Under the pieces are notes generated by a model, which saw only the letters and a list, made by a program, of their open reading frames with translations, was not told the DNA's origin and ran no database searches. This document shows, piece by piece, positions 34,464 to 43,260 of a DNA stretch of 64,000 nt. The DNA is from Thalassobaculum litoreum DSM 18839 (GTDB lineage Bacteria > Pseudomonadota > Alphaproteobacteria > Thalassobaculales > Thalassobaculaceae), in contig NZ_FNBW01000005.1 of assembly GCF_900102465.1 (NCBI RefSeq), positions 1 to 64,000 on the forward strand, given 5' to 3'. Within the stretch, counting starts at the first letter, position 1, and each line of letters opens with the position of its first letter. Made by a program: the position numbers and the translations under genes.

Positions 34464-35339
34464 ATGACGCTCAGCTTCGCCGTCGGCGACCTTCGGGTCG
34501 ACCGGATCCTCGAACAGGAACTGCCGGGCTTCGATCCCTTCACCTTCCTGCCGACCCTGACGCCCGAGATCCTGGAGGCCAACCGGTCGTGGCTTGAGCC
34601 GGTGAGCCTGGATCCGGCCACCGGTCTGTTCATCTTCCCGATGCAGTCCTACGTGATCCGCACCGGCAAGCACACTATTCTGGTCGATACCTGCGTCGGC
34701 AATCACAAGGACCGGCCGACCCGGCCGAACTGGCACCAGAAGACCGACACGACGTATGTCGACGCGTTGGCCAAAGCCGGGCTGAGCGTGGAGGATATCG
34801 ACTACGTCATGTGCACCCACCTGCACCCCGATCACGTAGGCTGGAACACCCGGCTTCTCGACGGCCGCTGGGTTCCGACCTTCCCGAACGCGAAGTACGT
34901 GTTCTCGGCCAAGGAGCTGGCGCACTGGACCGCGCGCAACGCCGAGACCCCGCTGCCGCATATCGTCGACAGCGTCCTGCCGGTGGTGGAAGCCGGGCGC
35001 GTGGTCGAGGTGACCAGCGACCATGCCTTCGACGACTTTCTGCACCTGGAGCCGACGCCCGGGCATTCGCCGGACCATTTCGCGGTCCATCTGACCTCCA
35101 ACGGGGCCGACGCGCTGCTGATCGGCGACATGATCCATTCGCCGCTGCAATGCCGTCATCCCGATCTCGTGGCGGCTCCGGACTTCGACCGCGAGCAGGC
35201 CAAGGCCACGCGGGTGGCCACCATGGACAAGTATTGCGAGACCGACACGCTGATCTGTTCCGCGCATTTCCGCTCGCCCTCGATCGGCCATTTCGTGCGC
35301 CACGGCGACGCCTTCGACTTCTCATTTCGGGGCGCCTGA
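34464..35339 (+). CDS. MBL-fold metallohydrolase
   Basis: The 291-residue protein has the zinc-site motif THLHPDHVGWN (His119, His121, Asp123, His124), a downstream His in PTPGHSPDHFAV, Asp in LIGDMIHSP and a final His in SAHFRSPSIGHF. It is a lactonase/hydrolase-type beta-lactamase fold enzyme of the quorum-quenching-like size class. GGGAGGA precedes ATG 34464. Divergent from the puuA-puuB operon; a role in polyamine or aldehyde metabolism is possible, but the substrate is unknown. Confidence 0.85.
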   Translation: MTLSFAVGDLRVDRILEQELPGFDPFTFLPTLTPEILEANRSWLEPVSLDPATGLFIFPMQSYVIRTGKHTILVDTCVGNHKDRPTRPNWHQKTDTTYVDALAKAGLSVEDIDYVMCTHLHPDHVGWNTRLLDGRWVPTFPNAKYVFSAKELAHWTARNAETPLPHIVDSVLPVVEAGRVVEVTSDHAFDDFLHLEPTPGHSPDHFAVHLTSNGADALLIGDMIHSPLQCRHPDLVAAPDFDREQAKATRVATMDKYCETDTLICSAHFRSPSIGHFVRHGDAFDFSFRGA

Positions 35340-35440
35340 AAACCCGCTCTCCCGACGGCCGTTTGTGAGGAAACTCGCATTTCCACGGTGGGGAGGGAGC
35401 TACCATCATGGCGCTAGCGGAGTGCGGGGGAGGGCGCGCC

Positions 35441-35515
35441 ATGAGGGTTTTCAGAAGTCTTGGCCGGTCTGACGGTCCCATGGGTCTGCCCCGTTGCGGA
35501 GGGAGCCGGATATGA
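35441..35515 (+). CDS. Possible 24-residue upstream ORF coupled to the transporter
   Basis: An ATG at 35441 with GGGGGAGGG before it opens a 24-residue frame that ends by overlapping the start of the transporter gene (ATGA at 35512). It could be a translational-coupling leader. The peptide is Arg/Gly-rich and has no regulatory codon run. It may be chance in GC-rich DNA. Confidence 0.3.
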   Translation: MRVFRSLGRSDGPMGLPRCGGSRI

Positions 35516-36669
35516 CCTCCGCAGCCGTTGACGGCACCGTTCCGGCCGGACGCCCGCGCCATCTGGTCGGCGCCAGCCTGATTTCTGCCGCGGGGTCGCT
35601 GCCCACCCACCTGCTGCCGGTGACCATCACCGCGGTGGTCGCCGGTACCTCGGCCTCGCCGGAGACGGCGGGTCTGATCGCCTCGGCCATGCTGATCGGC
35701 CAGTTGGCGTCCTCCATCGGCCTTCCGCTGCTGAAGGTAACCGCCATATCGCGTCTGTGGGCCGGCGCGATCTCCCTGGCCCTGCTGGCGGGGCTCGTCC
35801 TGTCGGGCTCGGACGGGTTCTTCGCGCTTCTCGGCGGCTGGTTCGCCGTCGGCCTGTGCTGCGGCACGCTGCTGTTTCTGGGAACCGTTTCCGCCGCCCA
35901 TTTCGCCACACCGTCGCTCGCCTTTACCCTGCGGCTCGGCGTGGTCCTGGTCCTCGCCGGCGCCAGTACCGGGCTGATCCAGATCAGCGGCGCGGCCGGA
36001 TCCTACGACACCTATCTCGTCTGGTTCGGCATCTCCATCGCCGCCGTCCTGGCCGTCGGCAACCTCCTCTACGCCCCGATTCCGCCGGTCGAGCACACAA
36101 CCGACGCCGCCGCCGCCGGCGGCTTCACCGCGAAGATGGCGGCCGGGCTGGTCGCCGCCTATGTGCTGTTCGTCGGCCAGACCGGACTGGTCGCCTATGT
36201 CCTGTTCTCGGCGGTCGAGCGGGGGATGGATCTGTCCTCGGCCGCCTGGGCCTTCGCGGCCTGCAAGGTCGGCTCCGGTCTCTGGCTGGTCTCCGCCTCG
36301 CGGATCGCCCGGCCGGGCTCCTCGGTGTTCCGGATGTCGGTGCTCGGCGTGCTGGTCGCGGTCGGCGGCTTCGGCATGTCGAAGGCGGCGGAGATCCAGT
36401 ACCTGTTCGGCTTCCTGATCCTGTTCCAGATCGCGTTCAACTCCCTGTCGGCGCAGATGCAGGGCAGCATCGCCGCGACCGGGGCGAAGGTCACCGGCCG
36501 CTGGATCGCCGGCACGCTGCTGCTCGGTGCCGCCTCCGGCCCGCCGCTGCATGGCTGGGCGATCGGGGCAGGGCTGGAGGCCGAATTCGTGATCTTCGCG
36601 GTGGCGACGGCGCTGCTGCCGGTGGTCTGGCGCGTGCTCTGCCGCATCGACCGGCCCGGCAAAGGGTAG
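35512..36669 (+). CDS. MFS-type inner-membrane transporter
   Basis: The 385-residue protein shows about 10-12 hydrophobic segments with short loops (for example AGAISLALLAGLVLSG, SLAFTLRLGVVLVLAGAS, FLILFQIAFNSLSAQM), a layout of the major facilitator superfamily without recognisable sugar or drug motifs. The start at 35512 has GGAGGG nine bases upstream. It lies between the metallohydrolase and the second PuuA-like ligase on the same strand, so polyamine-related uptake or export is plausible, but only from context. Confidence 0.75.
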   Translation: MTSAAVDGTVPAGRPRHLVGASLISAAGSLPTHLLPVTITAVVAGTSASPETAGLIASAMLIGQLASSIGLPLLKVTAISRLWAGAISLALLAGLVLSGSDGFFALLGGWFAVGLCCGTLLFLGTVSAAHFATPSLAFTLRLGVVLVLAGASTGLIQISGAAGSYDTYLVWFGISIAAVLAVGNLLYAPIPPVEHTTDAAAAGGFTAKMAAGLVAAYVLFVGQTGLVAYVLFSAVERGMDLSSAAWAFAACKVGSGLWLVSASRIARPGSSVFRMSVLGVLVAVGGFGMSKAAEIQYLFGFLILFQIAFNSLSAQMQGSIAATGAKVTGRWIAGTLLLGAASGPPLHGWAIGAGLEAEFVIFAVATALLPVVWRVLCRIDRPGKG

Positions 36670-36737
36670 ACGGGCCGGCGTTGCCGCCGGTCGGACAGTG
36701 TTGTATTCACTGGGAAGTCCAATCCGCGAGGCTCCCC

Positions 36738-38081
36738 ATGACAGTCGATCTCGAAGCCTGGATCCGCGAGCGTCGGATCACGGAGGTGGAGTGTCTCGTC
36801 TCCGACCTCTCCGGCATCGCCCGCGGCAAGATCCTGCCGGCCCAGAAGTTCCTGCGCGCCACCCGGGATCAGGGTCTGCGCCTGCCGGAATCGATCTTCG
36901 GCCAGACGGTGACCGGCGAGTATATCGACGAGATCGACCTCGACCCGCGGGCCAGCGACGTGTTCCTGCGCCCGGTCGCCGAGACCATCCGCATGGTGCC
37001 CTGGTACGCGGAGCCGACCGCCCAGGTGATCCATGACGCGTTCTACTTCGACGGCACCCCGGTGGATATCGCCGCCCGCCACGTCCTGCGCCGGGTACTG
37101 GACCTGTATGCCGAGAAGGGCTGGACGCCGATCGTCGCGCCGGAGCTGGAATTCTTCCTGGTCAAGGTGAACGAGGATCCCGACTACCCGCTGGAGCCGC
37201 CGGTCGGCCGCTCTGGGCGGCCGGAGACCGCGCGCCAGGCCTACGGCATCGACGCGGTGAACGAGTTCGACCCGCTGTTCGAGGATATCTACGACTATTG
37301 CGAGGCGCAGGAGATCGACGTCGATACGCTGATCCATGAGAGCGGCGCGGCGCAGATGGAGATCAACTTCAACCACGGCGAGGCGATGTCGCTCGCCGAC
37401 CAGACCTTCCTGTTCAAGCGCACGGTGCGCCAGGCGGCCCTGGACCATAAGATCTACGCGACCTTCATGGCCAAGCCGATGCAGTACGAGCCCGGCAGCT
37501 CCATGCACATGCACATCTCGGTGGTGGACAGCGAGACGGGCGAGAACCTGTTCGCCGGCAAGGACGGGAAGAACTCGGACTTCTTCCTGAACTTCATCGG
37601 CGGCCTGCAGAAATACGTGCCGCCCTCGATGGCGCTGTTCGCGCCGTATGTGAACTCGTATCGCCGTCTGGTGCCGGATTCCGACGCGCCGGTGAACGTG
37701 CATTGGGGGGTCGACAACCGCACCACCGGGTTCCGGGTGCCCGTATCGCGGCCGGAAAGCCGGCGGGTGGAGAACCGGGTGCCGGGGGCCGACGCCAATC
37801 CGTATCTGGCCTTCGCCGCGTCGCTCGCCTGCGGCTATCTGGGCCTGGTGGAGCAGTTGGACCCGTCCAAGCCTGTGGAGGGCAGCGCCTATAATCTGGC
37901 GGCCAACCTGCCGCGGCATCTCGAGGACGCGCTGTTGCGCCTGAACCGCTCGAAGCCCCTGCGCGACATCCTCGGCCAGCGCTTCATCAACGTGCTGACC
38001 CAGGTCAAGGAGCAGGAATCGAAGGCTTATCTCCAGGTCATCAGCGCCTGGGAGCGGCAATATCTGCTGCTGAACGTGTAG
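36738..38081 (+). CDS. Second glutamine-synthetase-family ligase (PuuA-like)
   Basis: The 447-residue protein has the family signature in order: CLVSDLSGIARGKI near 23, APELEFFLV near 140, ESGAAQMEINFNHG near 205, FMAKPMQYEPGSSMHMHIS near 245, and RRVENRVPGADANPYLAFA near 340. It is distinct from the paralogue at 32947 (different N-terminus and linker), so it probably handles another amine or a second step of the polyamine route. The adenylylation-type Tyr near the C-terminus is not present (YNLAANLP). ATG 36738 is preceded by only a weak ribosome binding site. The aminotransferase follows 400 bases downstream. Confidence 0.87.
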   Translation: MTVDLEAWIRERRITEVECLVSDLSGIARGKILPAQKFLRATRDQGLRLPESIFGQTVTGEYIDEIDLDPRASDVFLRPVAETIRMVPWYAEPTAQVIHDAFYFDGTPVDIAARHVLRRVLDLYAEKGWTPIVAPELEFFLVKVNEDPDYPLEPPVGRSGRPETARQAYGIDAVNEFDPLFEDIYDYCEAQEIDVDTLIHESGAAQMEINFNHGEAMSLADQTFLFKRTVRQAALDHKIYATFMAKPMQYEPGSSMHMHISVVDSETGENLFAGKDGKNSDFFLNFIGGLQKYVPPSMALFAPYVNSYRRLVPDSDAPVNVHWGVDNRTTGFRVPVSRPESRRVENRVPGADANPYLAFAASLACGYLGLVEQLDPSKPVEGSAYNLAANLPRHLEDALLRLNRSKPLRDILGQRFINVLTQVKEQESKAYLQVISAWERQYLLLNV

Positions 38082-38095
38082 GCAGAAAAAGAAAA

Positions 38096-38130
38096 GGGCA
38101 CGACCGGTTCATTCTAAACCGATCGTGCCC
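38096..38130 (-). terminator. Intrinsic terminator of the 38148 small gene
   Basis: Arms 38096-38109 and 38117-38130 pair over 14 bases with one mismatch around a seven-base loop. On the minus strand the stem is followed by TTTTCTTTTT, so it is a good rho-independent terminator for the small minus-strand gene; it also lies just after the plus-strand ligase gene. Confidence 0.8.
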
Positions 38131-38147
38131 CAGGAATATCTTCCGGA

Positions 38148-38342
38148 TCAGGCGGCGTCGCGGATCTGCTCGGCTTCGATCTCGGCGACCATGCGGGCGG
38201 TTTCCGCCGCAACCTCGCGGACCATGGCGAGCGCCTCGCCGTACATCTGAGTCCGGCCGGAATCCAGAGCCGCGGCCCGCAGGGCCTCGATCGCCCGCGC
38301 GTTGGTCGTGTCCATCTGCTCCTGCCCGTCCTCATACGTCAT
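38148..38342 (-). CDS. Small helical protein of unknown function
   Basis: The 64-residue product (MTYEDGQEQMDTTNARAIEA...) is acidic, Ala/Glu-rich and almost entirely helical, with no Cys, signal or membrane segment. AGGGGA lies before ATG 38342 and a strong intrinsic terminator follows the stop, so a short independent transcript is likely. A longer reading frame continues upstream but it is antisense to the aminotransferase and unlikely to be coding. Function unknown. Confidence 0.6.
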   Translation of the reverse strand: MTYEDGQEQMDTTNARAIEALRAAALDSGRTQMYGEALAMVREVAAETARMVAEIEAEQIRDAA

Positions 38343-38498
38343 CGCTGATCCCCTGCGCCCCACGTCATGCCCGGAACGCACCATGACGGGGGAACGTGAA
38401 CAAACCGTTAAGCGCCTCATTTTCTTTTCAGAATGCTGCCGTTTTCCGCCGCGCGCCGGTATAGTCGTGGGATCGTTCTCCATGCCGGACCGCACAAG

Positions 38499-39869
38499 AT
38501 GAGCACCGCCGCCCCTGCTATTGACACCGATCGCATCCGCAGCCTCGACGCCGCCCACCACTGGCACCCGTTCACCGACACCAAGGCGCTGAACGCCGAG
38601 GGGACCCGGGTGATCGTGAAGGCCGAAGGCAGCCTGCTCTGGGACTCCAAGGGCAACGAGATCCTGGACGGGATGGCCGGCCTGTGGTGCGTGAATGTCG
38701 GCTACGGCCGCAAGGAGTTGGCCGAGGCGGCGTCGCGGCAAATGATGGCGCTGCCGTATTACAACACCTTCTTCAAGACCACGAACGTGCCGGCGACCGA
38801 GCTGGCGGCCAAGCTGGCGGAGCTGACGCCCGACGGGCTGAACTATGCCTTCTTCGCCAATTCCGGCTCCGAGGCGAACGACACGATCGTGCGCATGGTC
38901 CGGCATTTCTGGCAGCTCCGCGGCAAGCCGAACAAGAAGACCCTCATCAGCCGGGAATTCGCCTATCACGGCTCGACCATGATCGCGACCAGCCTGGGCG
39001 GCATGACCGCGATGCATGCCCAGGTCGACATGCCGCTTCCCGGGTTCTCCCACATCCGCCCGCCCTATTTCGTGCGCGACGGCGGCAACATGACCGAGGA
39101 GGAGTTCGGCATCGCCGCCGCCCAGGCGCTGGAGGACCGCATCCAGGAGCTGGGGGCCGACACCATCGCCGCGTTCATCGCCGAGCCGATCCAGGGGGCG
39201 GGCGGCGTGATCATCCCGCCGGCGAGCTATTTCCCGGAAATCCAGCGGATCTGCCGCAACCACGACATCCTGTTCATCGTCGACGAGGTCATCACCGGCT
39301 TCGGGCGCACCGGCAACTGGTTCGCCAGCCAGACCTTCGACCTGCAGCCCGACATGATGACCCTGGCCAAGGGCCTGTCCTCCGGCTACGCGCCGATCTC
39401 GGCCGTCATGGTCGGCGAGCGGGTGGCCAAGACCCTGATCGAGGAGGGCGGCGAGTTCTATCACGGCTTCACCTATTCGGGGCACCCGGTGGCCTGTGCG
39501 GTAGCGCTGGAGAACCTGCGGATCATCGAGGCGGAGGGCCTTGTCGAGCGCGCCCGCAGCGACACCGGACCGTATCTTCAGGACGGTTTGCGGTCGCTGG
39601 CCGATCATCCGCTGGTCGGCGAGGTGCGCGGCGTCGGCATGATCGGCGCCCTGGAACTGGTGAAGGACAAGGACGGGCCGGTCTTCTTCGACCCGATCGG
39701 CCGGGTCGGCACCATCTGCCGCGATCACTGTTTCGCCAACAATCTGGTGATGCGGGCGGTGCGCGACGCCATGGTCTGTTCGCCGCCGCTGGTGATCACC
39801 CGACCCGAGATCGACCGGCTGGTGTCGACGCTGAAGCTCTGTCTGGACAGAACGTACGCCGATATCTGA
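38499..39869 (+). CDS. spuC: Class III aminotransferase, putrescine/polyamine type
   Basis: The 456-residue PLP enzyme begins with [10 protein letters not shown] (SpuC-like), has the NSGSEANDT cofactor segment near 125, [13 protein letters not shown] near 260, the PLP Lys291 in [12 protein letters not shown] and the [16 protein letters not shown] region. Such enzymes transaminate putrescine (or cadaverine/omega-amino acids) with pyruvate, giving gamma-aminobutyraldehyde and alanine. That fits alanine dehydrogenase, gabD and the polyamine importer nearby. Related beta-alanine or taurine aminotransferases share these motifs, so the substrate is inferred from context. Confidence 0.88.
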   Translation: MSTAAPAIDTDRIRSLDAAHHWHPFTDTKALNAEGTRVIVKAEGSLLWDSKGNEILDGMAGLWCVNVGYGRKELAEAASRQMMALPYYNTFFKTTNVPATELAAKLAELTPDGLNYAFFANSGSEANDTIVRMVRHFWQLRGKPNKKTLISREFAYHGSTMIATSLGGMTAMHAQVDMPLPGFSHIRPPYFVRDGGNMTEEEFGIAAAQALEDRIQELGADTIAAFIAEPIQGAGGVIIPPASYFPEIQRICRNHDILFIVDEVITGFGRTGNWFASQTFDLQPDMMTLAKGLSSGYAPISAVMVGERVAKTLIEEGGEFYHGFTYSGHPVACAVALENLRIIEAEGLVERARSDTGPYLQDGLRSLADHPLVGEVRGVGMIGALELVKDKDGPVFFDPIGRVGTICRDHCFANNLVMRAVRDAMVCSPPLVITRPEIDRLVSTLKLCLDRTYADI

Positions 39870-39988
39870 TTTCCGGCGCCGGTATCTGAATTCTAGCGAC
39901 GAAAAGTTGAATAGAATGCAGTTAAAACTGGCTTGATTAACGTTTCCTTAACCATCATCCTAAGGGTGGGAGAGGGAGTACGTTAATC

Positions 39989-40390
39989 ATGATCCAATCT
40001 ACATTTGCGTCGTTGACCCCGGTCGGGGCGGCGACACCGCAAAGGGCCGAGGGGCTTCCCTTCGGCGCGCGCGGATCGATTGCGCTCGGCAGTGGGTTGC
40101 GCTCCGGCGTTGCGCTGGTCGATGTCGCCGGTCGGGCGACGGAGGAGCTTCACGAGGTCCGCAAGGCCCTGTCCGAGGCCCGGCGGGAAGAGATTCGCAC
40201 CGAGGCTAGACGCCAGTTCGCCGACGAGGTCCGTGCCCGCTCCGAGCCGGAGCCCGAGCAAGCGGTGGGCGGCACGTCCGATGGCGGGGCGGTCGAGGAC
40301 GAGGCGTCGCAGGCAATCGTTGCGGCACAGATCGCGGCGGTCACCGGCGATACCACCGGGCGCGGATCCTTCGTCAACCTGGCGGTGTGA
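39989..40390 (+). CDS. Hypothetical charged protein
   Basis: The 133-residue product (MIQSTFASLTPVGAATPQ...) has a polar N-terminus, a Glu/Arg-rich helical middle (ELHEVRKALSEARREEIRTEARRQF) likely to form a coiled coil, and an Ala-rich end. GGGAG lies upstream and the preceding 100 bases are AT-rich, consistent with a promoter. The short N-terminal stretch ending in a flexible region is similar in style to flagellar-type small proteins, but I cannot assign a family. It converges with the receiver gene. Confidence 0.6.
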   Translation: MIQSTFASLTPVGAATPQRAEGLPFGARGSIALGSGLRSGVALVDVAGRATEELHEVRKALSEARREEIRTEARRQFADEVRARSEPEPEQAVGGTSDGGAVEDEASQAIVAAQIAAVTGDTTGRGSFVNLAV

Positions 40391-40423
40391 GGTCGGGCGC
40401 GGTCGGCCGGTGACTCTCGCGGG

Positions 40424-40909
40424 TCATTCCGGCAGGTCGAGCTTGTTCTTCTGGGCATTCTCCAGGAACTTGAGGATTCGCGCGCGCTTTGCGTCGAGCT
40501 GGTGCTCCTGGATCGGCAGTTCGCTGATCCAAATCCGGATCCGATCTATCACCTTGTTGAGGCCTTCGTCCTTGAGGACGTAATCGTCCGCACCGGCGCG
40601 GAAGCTGGCGATCAGGCTCTCCGGCTTGCGGCCGCTGGTGGCGACGATGATCGGTGTGGTCCTGCTCACGTCTCTTCGCACCTGGGTTATGAACCGGTTG
40701 CCGCCTTCCTCATGAAACACGCCCGGATGGGTGAAGATCCCGAGATCGACCACGCAGAGGTCGATCCGGGATCGCTGCATGATCGTGAAGGCATCCGACA
40801 CATCGGTGAAGTTCATCACGGCTCCCAGAACGCCGTCGACCGCCGCGCGGAACAGCATCGTCTGGATCAAGTCGTCTTCCAGAAGCAGGATCTGTCGTTC
40901 GATAGGCAT
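40424..40909 (-). CDS. Receiver-domain protein with an atypical insertion
   Basis: The 161-residue protein has the acidic pair in LLLEDDLIQT (Glu/Asp 10-12), the phospho-acceptor Asp in LCVVDLGI, the Thr in IIVATSG and the Lys in YVLKDEG. Between the Asp and the next strand the usual MPGMDG loop is replaced by a longer segment (FTHPGVFHEEGGNRFI). The C-terminal 25 residues are a charged helix without a DNA-binding domain. It starts five bases after the histidine kinase, so it is the likely last member of that phosphorelay. Confidence 0.8.
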   Translation of the reverse strand: MPIERQILLLEDDLIQTMLFRAAVDGVLGAVMNFTDVSDAFTIMQRSRIDLCVVDLGIFTHPGVFHEEGGNRFITQVRRDVSRTTPIIVATSGRKPESLIASFRAGADDYVLKDEGLNKVIDRIRIWISELPIQEHQLDAKRARILKFLENAQKNKLDLPE

Positions 40910-40914
40910 GCGGA

Positions 40915-43059
40915 TCAGACTGACTCCGGACCCTTTGACTGGAGTTCGGCGAGCTTCGCCAAGGACGGTTCGATGACCGTCGCGACCTCCCTGGCATTCT
41001 CCTCTACGAAGGGCGTCCCCGCGCGGATGGTTTCCTGGTACCGCCGGCTCAAACCGCTGAGGCGGAGCAGGCCGATATTGCCGGCGATCGAGACCAGCTT
41101 GTGCAGCGCCTGGCGTTTTTCCTCCTGGTCGGCGGACGGCTCGCCCACCTTCGCACCCAGAACGGTGATTTCTGACGCCGCCTGCTGCAGCACCATCGCC
41201 AGGGTTTCCCCGGGGATCAACTTCGTCAGGGAGTCAAAGCGTTCCTGGCTGAAGATCGGCTCGCCGCTCGGGCGGTTGTCCGCCGCCGGCGTTGCATCCT
41301 GTGCCGCCTGGACCTGCAGGACACCCACTCGGGCGAGGGCATCGTAGAGCGCCTCCTTATCGACCGGCTTGGCCAGATAGCCGTTCATGCCGGCATCCAG
41401 GCAGGCGCTCATATCGTCCCGCGACACATAGGCGGTCAGCGCGATGATCGGAATCGAGCGTGCGGGCTCGGGGGTGTCCGGAGCGCGCAGGCGCCGCGTC
41501 GCCTCGAGGCCGTCCATCACCGGCATCTCGATATCCATGAGCACGGCGTCGAAGCCGCCGGCGCGGACGGCCGCCATTGCGTCGGCCCCGTTGGCCGCCG
41601 TGGCCGTCTCGCAGCCGATCGTCTCCAGAAGCGCGCAGGCGACGTCGCTGTTGATCTCGATATCGTCGACAACAAGGATCCGCGGCGCTGTCTTTCTGAG
41701 CGTGTAGTCCTTCGGCGTCCCGACCGGGAGGGCGGGGCTCTCCGCGGGGCCGTGGGTCGTGGTCGGGATCTCCAGCGTCACGGTGGTGCCGGCACCCGGC
41801 GCGGATGTGATGTGCACCGTCCCGCCCATGACCTCCACGCCCGCATGGACGATCGCCATGCCCAAGCCATTGCCCGATATGGACGTGGTGCCGATCCGCT
41901 CGAAAGGCTCGAAGATCACGGCGAGGCGATCCTCGTCCATGCCGGTGCCGGTATCGGTCACCGTGAGCCGCAGCACCTCGCCCTGGGCGGCGGCGTCGAT
42001 CACGGCCGCGACCGTCACATGTCCCTGCTCGGTGAACTTCACCGAGTTCGACAGGATATTGACCAGACATCGCTGCAGGCGCGGTCCGTCGACCGTGACG
42101 ATCAAATTGGCAATGCCGTCGCCGGCAACCTTCAGATCGATACCCTTCAGCGCGGCCTCGGTCCGGAACTCGCCCATGGCGTCGTCGATGAGCTTGGGCA
42201 GAGAGCATGGCGCGACGACCGCTTCCTCCTTTACGCCCTGGATCTGGGAAGCGTGGAGAATGTCGTCGATCATGCGCAGCAGGGTCTTGGCGGCCACACT
42301 GAGCCGGTCCACCTGTTCGGCTCGGCTCTGGACGGATGCGTCGCTGCGCAGGAGCTGGGCGAAGCCGAGAATGGCATTCAGCGGGGTGCGCACTTCATGG
42401 CTCATCATCGCGATGAAGCGGTTGCGCACTTGCAGGGCTTCCTGCGCGGCGGTCTCGCTCTCCTTCAGCGACGCGACGATCTCGCGACGGCGGTTTTCGA
42501 CGGAGATCAGCAGGCCGAAGATGGCGACGCCCGCGGCATTCGCGAAGAGCAGGACCGGACCGAACGTGGTCATGATCGTCAGCGCCAGATCCAGGCTGGG
42601 GAGCAGCAGCATGGTCGGCAGACAGACCAGCGTGCTCACCACCGCGTAGGCCAGCAGCGCCAGCATTGGACGGTCGAACCGCCGGCGCTGCATCACATAC
42701 CAGGCGATCGTGCTGCACAGGGCATAGACCACCATGGCGATGACCCCCGTGGGGGCGCCGACACCGCCGATCCAGGCGCGCAGCGCCATGGGCGGGATCG
42801 CCGCGATCAAAGCGGTCACGGGGCCGCCCAGAATGCCGGAAAGAAGGATGGGGCTGGCGCGCGCGTCGAAGATCATGCCCGGCGCGAATTCGATCGGGAA
42901 CAGCATCACAAGGGCCGAGGCGGCGCCAAGGGCGATCCCGAGGATCAGCGAGCGGGTGAGGGGATTGATGCCGTCGCTCAGTCCCCGTGTGGCGGAGTAG
43001 ACCAGGGCCGCAAGGGCCAGCAGCCCGATATTGGTAATCAGCGGCTGAAGAAGTTCCAT
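40915..43059 (-). CDS. Hybrid sensor histidine kinase with REC and Hpt domains
   Basis: The 714-residue protein has a membrane part of about six helices (residues 5-185; the segment around ALGAASALVMLFPIEFAPGMIFDAR is like 5TM sensor domains), a HisKA box SHEVRTPLNAILGF (His221), a GHKL ATPase domain (near 340-450, NILSNSVKFTE), a receiver (near 475-590, MDIEMPVMDG, Lys in LAKPVDKE) and an Hpt-like C-terminus (QALHKLVSIAGNIG). It is thus a phosphorelay protein feeding the receiver at 40424. It diverges from the polyamine ABC operon across 200 bases, so it may sense polyamines; this is positional inference. Confidence 0.9.
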   Translation of the reverse strand: MELLQPLITNIGLLALAALVYSATRGLSDGINPLTRSLILGIALGAASALVMLFPIEFAPGMIFDARASPILLSGILGGPVTALIAAIPPMALRAWIGGVGAPTGVIAMVVYALCSTIAWYVMQRRRFDRPMLALLAYAVVSTLVCLPTMLLLPSLDLALTIMTTFGPVLLFANAAGVAIFGLLISVENRRREIVASLKESETAAQEALQVRNRFIAMMSHEVRTPLNAILGFAQLLRSDASVQSRAEQVDRLSVAAKTLLRMIDDILHASQIQGVKEEAVVAPCSLPKLIDDAMGEFRTEAALKGIDLKVAGDGIANLIVTVDGPRLQRCLVNILSNSVKFTEQGHVTVAAVIDAAAQGEVLRLTVTDTGTGMDEDRLAVIFEPFERIGTTSISGNGLGMAIVHAGVEVMGGTVHITSAPGAGTTVTLEIPTTTHGPAESPALPVGTPKDYTLRKTAPRILVVDDIEINSDVACALLETIGCETATAANGADAMAAVRAGGFDAVLMDIEMPVMDGLEATRRLRAPDTPEPARSIPIIALTAYVSRDDMSACLDAGMNGYLAKPVDKEALYDALARVGVLQVQAAQDATPAADNRPSGEPIFSQERFDSLTKLIPGETLAMVLQQAASEITVLGAKVGEPSADQEEKRQALHKLVSIAGNIGLLRLSGLSRRYQETIRAGTPFVEENAREVATVIEPSLAKLAELQSKGPESV

Positions 43060-43260
43060 GTAGACGACCCTGGCTCATCCCCAATTCGGCGCTCACTATT
43101 CAGACGATTGGTAAAAAGGAAACCGAAAATCGAGATTTTCCGCTGGTACGCAATCTCCAGCTTCGGCGTTCAGCGCCATTGACACTCCCCGGCAGGCGCC
43201 GTTGAATCTGATCTAATGTTGTGCACCGCACAAGGTGCCATATCAAAACAGGGGGCTTTG

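Noticed and set aside
38370-38400. A GGAAC-N17-CGTG sequence upstream of the aminotransferase, similar to an EcfG promoter
   Set aside because: The -10 part lacks the final T of CGTT and the spacer is the less common length, so the match is too weak to list.
38148-39728. A 526-codon frame antisense to the aminotransferase, in frame with the small gene at its end
   Set aside because: Only the last 64 codons lie outside the conserved plus-strand gene and have their own start and ribosome binding site.
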